Shown in pieces: positions 62,926 through 64,000 of a stretch of DNA of 64,000 nucleotides (positions are counted from its first letter, which is position 1; every line of letters starts with the position of its first letter). Below the pieces are notes generated by a model, which was not told the origin of the DNA, did not search any database, and worked only from the letters and a program-made list of their open reading frames with translations. Made by a program: the position numbers and the translations under genes. This stretch comes from Alkalinema sp. FACHB-956 (lineage in GTDB: Bacteria; Cyanobacteriota; Cyanobacteriia; Leptolyngbyales; Leptolyngbyaceae): contig NZ_JACJRC010000012.1 of NCBI RefSeq assembly GCF_014697025.1, positions 1 through 64,000 on the forward strand, in the 5' to 3' direction.

Positions 62926-63663
62926 TTACACCTGTTCCTGCTCAGTCGCCTCTGTTTCACGCCGCACTAGCCACCCTAGCGCCACCATTGCCAAACCACT
63001 GTAGAGACCGAAGATCGCCACGATCGCCCAGTCTGCTAGCCACCAATGAAGACCCATGCCTTCCCCGAACCAAAATGTTCCTAATGCGCCCAGTAGAATT
63101 CCCGCGCCTAATTTAATTAATACTTCGGGAACGTTTAGTAAATACTGATGTAACCCGGCGACGATCACGATTGCAAATCCGAAGGCGATTGCTGTTCCGA
63201 TTAGTGCTTCTGGCCAAGCCTGGGAAGCCGATCCCAGGGTCACGATGAGAATGGCAACCTCAAGCGTTTCTAAGACGGCACTTTTCAGCATGGCGATGAA
63301 GTTGAAAAGACTGAACCCCACGGCTTGTGGCTCTAACGTAATGCCCTCTGCCGTCAAAGGATCGTCAGACATCCAACCCGATCGTCGTCCCTGTGCCTGC
63401 CGTTGGAGTGATTTGTTCACCCATCGTAAGCCCAACCCTAGCAAAATGGCTCCCACTAAGCGTTGCAAACACTCAAGGGGAATCCAGAGTAAAACCTGAC
63501 CCAAGGGGACTGACAGGAGGCCCACTAGCAAAATGCCCCCCAAACTGCCTAGGAGCGCTTCTCTGAGGTAGCCCGATCGCGCGATCGCGTAGGCAATCAC
63601 TGCGATTTCTAAAAAATCGATCGCGGCCCCTCCGATCGCGGCTAGTAAAATACTTCCGTTCAC
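62926..63663 (-). CDS. Polytopic membrane protein (COG4280/TMEM165-like)
   Basis: 245 residues with six to seven hydrophobic helices, beginning MNGSILLAAIGGAAIDFLEIAVIAYAIARSGY. The repeated acidic motif (FLEIAVI in the first half, VLETLEVAILIVTLGS in the second) suggests two inverted half-repeats, as in LysE/UPF0016-like cation transporters. Function unknown; from position in the gene run, export of the peptide product or metal handling are possible. Its stop is 2 bp before the NRPS start. Confidence 0.7.
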   Translation of the reverse strand: MNGSILLAAIGGAAIDFLEIAVIAYAIARSGYLREALLGSLGGILLVGLLSVPLGQVLLWIPLECLQRLVGAILLGLGLRWVNKSLQRQAQGRRSGWMSDDPLTAEGITLEPQAVGFSLFNFIAMLKSAVLETLEVAILIVTLGSASQAWPEALIGTAIAFGFAIVIVAGLHQYLLNVPEVLIKLGAGILLGALGTFWFGEGMGLHWWLADWAIVAIFGLYSGLAMVALGWLVRRETEATEQEQV

Positions 63664-63751
63664 TACCTGTTCCCTCCCATTACCTGTTGCTTTCCATTAC
63701 CCGTTGCCTCCCGTGTGCAGCCTTGCTTGCCAAAATCTTTCCTCCAGCCTA
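63664..63751. repeat. Short gap with CATTACCYGTTGC repeats
   Basis: CATTACCTGTTGCTTTC and CATTACCCGTTGCCTCC follow each other at about 63678-63711. Nothing else seen. Confidence 0.5.
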
Positions 63752-64000
63752 CTAACACAGCGCAGGCACTTCGTCATAGTGCTGTTTCAGCGCCTTTAAT
63801 TGCTCTAAACTTTCCATGACCCAATCAAACTCAATGCCAAAGTCAATCAGGGCCGCGACTTCATCTACCCCCGCTTGTTGCAAGTTATCCACCATTTGCT
63901 GGCAATAGTCTGGCGTTCCCATCAACACTTTGCCGTTGAAATAGCTGTCAAAACTAAACTCTAAGAGATCATCTAAATCTTGGGGTGTCAACGTTTTGGG
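63752..64000 (-). CDS. Luciferase-like flavin monooxygenase, C-terminal part, cut by window edge
   Basis: The last 82 residues of a larger protein open to the right edge: TLTPQDLDDLLEFSFDSYFNGKVLMGTPDYCQQMVDNLQQAGVDEVAALIDFGIEFDWVMESLEQLKAL. The GTP..C..MV..L...GVDE.A.LIDFG pattern fits the C-terminus of the FMN-dependent luciferase-like (MupA/Atu3640-type) monooxygenases found in NRPS and PKS clusters. It probably oxidises an intermediate on the assembly line. The start lies outside the window; the internal Met at 63991 is not the start. Confidence 0.75.
   Translation of the reverse strand, partial: PKTLTPQDLDDLLEFSFDSYFNGKVLMGTPDYCQQMVDNLQQAGVDEVAALIDFGIEFDWVMESLEQLKALKQHYDEVPALC

Noticed and set aside
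1-64000. tRNA or rRNA genes
   Set aside because: I saw no cloverleaf with a GTTCRANYC T-arm or rRNA segment; the GTTCGAAAAT of the CRISPR repeat is only a superficial match.

Overview
This window is cyanobacterial DNA. The signs are frequent GCGATCGC (HIP1-type) octamers, an oxygen-dependent (CobG-type) cobalamin pathway, a cyanobacterial-style acyl-lipid desaturase, phytochrome-like histidine kinases, AMIN-domain TonB-dependent receptor architecture, and a long CRISPR array whose repeat ends in GATTGAAAC. I cannot name the species from the sequence.

Layout. (1) 1-4574: a 53-repeat CRISPR array bounded on both sides by fragments of IS1-like transposase genes; no cas gene is in the window. 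(2) 5035-6249: a fatty-acid desaturase. (3) 6568-14396: a cobalamin (corrin ring) cluster, cobJ, a Uma2-family gene, cobI, cobH and cobG on the minus strand behind a cobalamin riboswitch, then divergent cobL and convergent cobK. (4) 14508-20069: small membrane and stress-type proteins (TIGR02588, TIGR02587/DUF2391, PF04020, YqaE/Pmp3, a coiled-coil protein, a PRC-barrel protein, a 55-residue membrane peptide, a tandem CsbD protein), followed by a NarL-type regulator and an SDR dehydrogenase. (5) 22694-30514: a signalling block (six-PAS kinase, CHASE3 kinase, Rcp1-like regulator, receiver-kinase fusion) and a small lipoprotein. (6) 30733-38356: a two-partner secretion locus with one TpsB transporter and two paralogous TpsA exoproteins. 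(7) 38459-51186: a plasmid-type replication and partition module: a primase-like protein, an iteron-rich 0.9 kb intergenic region, a Rep-like protein with a C-terminal XRE helix-turn-helix, parA, parB and six 20-bp palindromic parS-like sites. A HEAT protein, a sesquiterpene synthase, a sensor kinase and a zinc alcohol dehydrogenase sit inside it. (8) 51206-53344: a translationally coupled pair of unknown genes and a truncated tyrosine-recombinase relative. (9) 53356-64000: TonB, a siderophore-type receptor, an NRPS (C-A-T-C), a membrane protein and the end of a luciferase-like monooxygenase, which looks like part of an iron-chelator synthesis and uptake locus.

The most informative unexplained signal is the combination of interleaved repeat families (TGATTACA iterons and G-rich/TCTAGA repeats) beside the Rep and primase genes with the GTGG(A/T)GTAACGTTA palindromes around parAB. 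Together they look like a complete origin and centromere of a large cyanobacterial plasmid or chromid that also carries metabolic genes. A second trait runs through the whole window: unrelated short tandem duplications (10-19 bp units, 2-8 copies) fill many intergenic gaps and several in-frame protein linkers.
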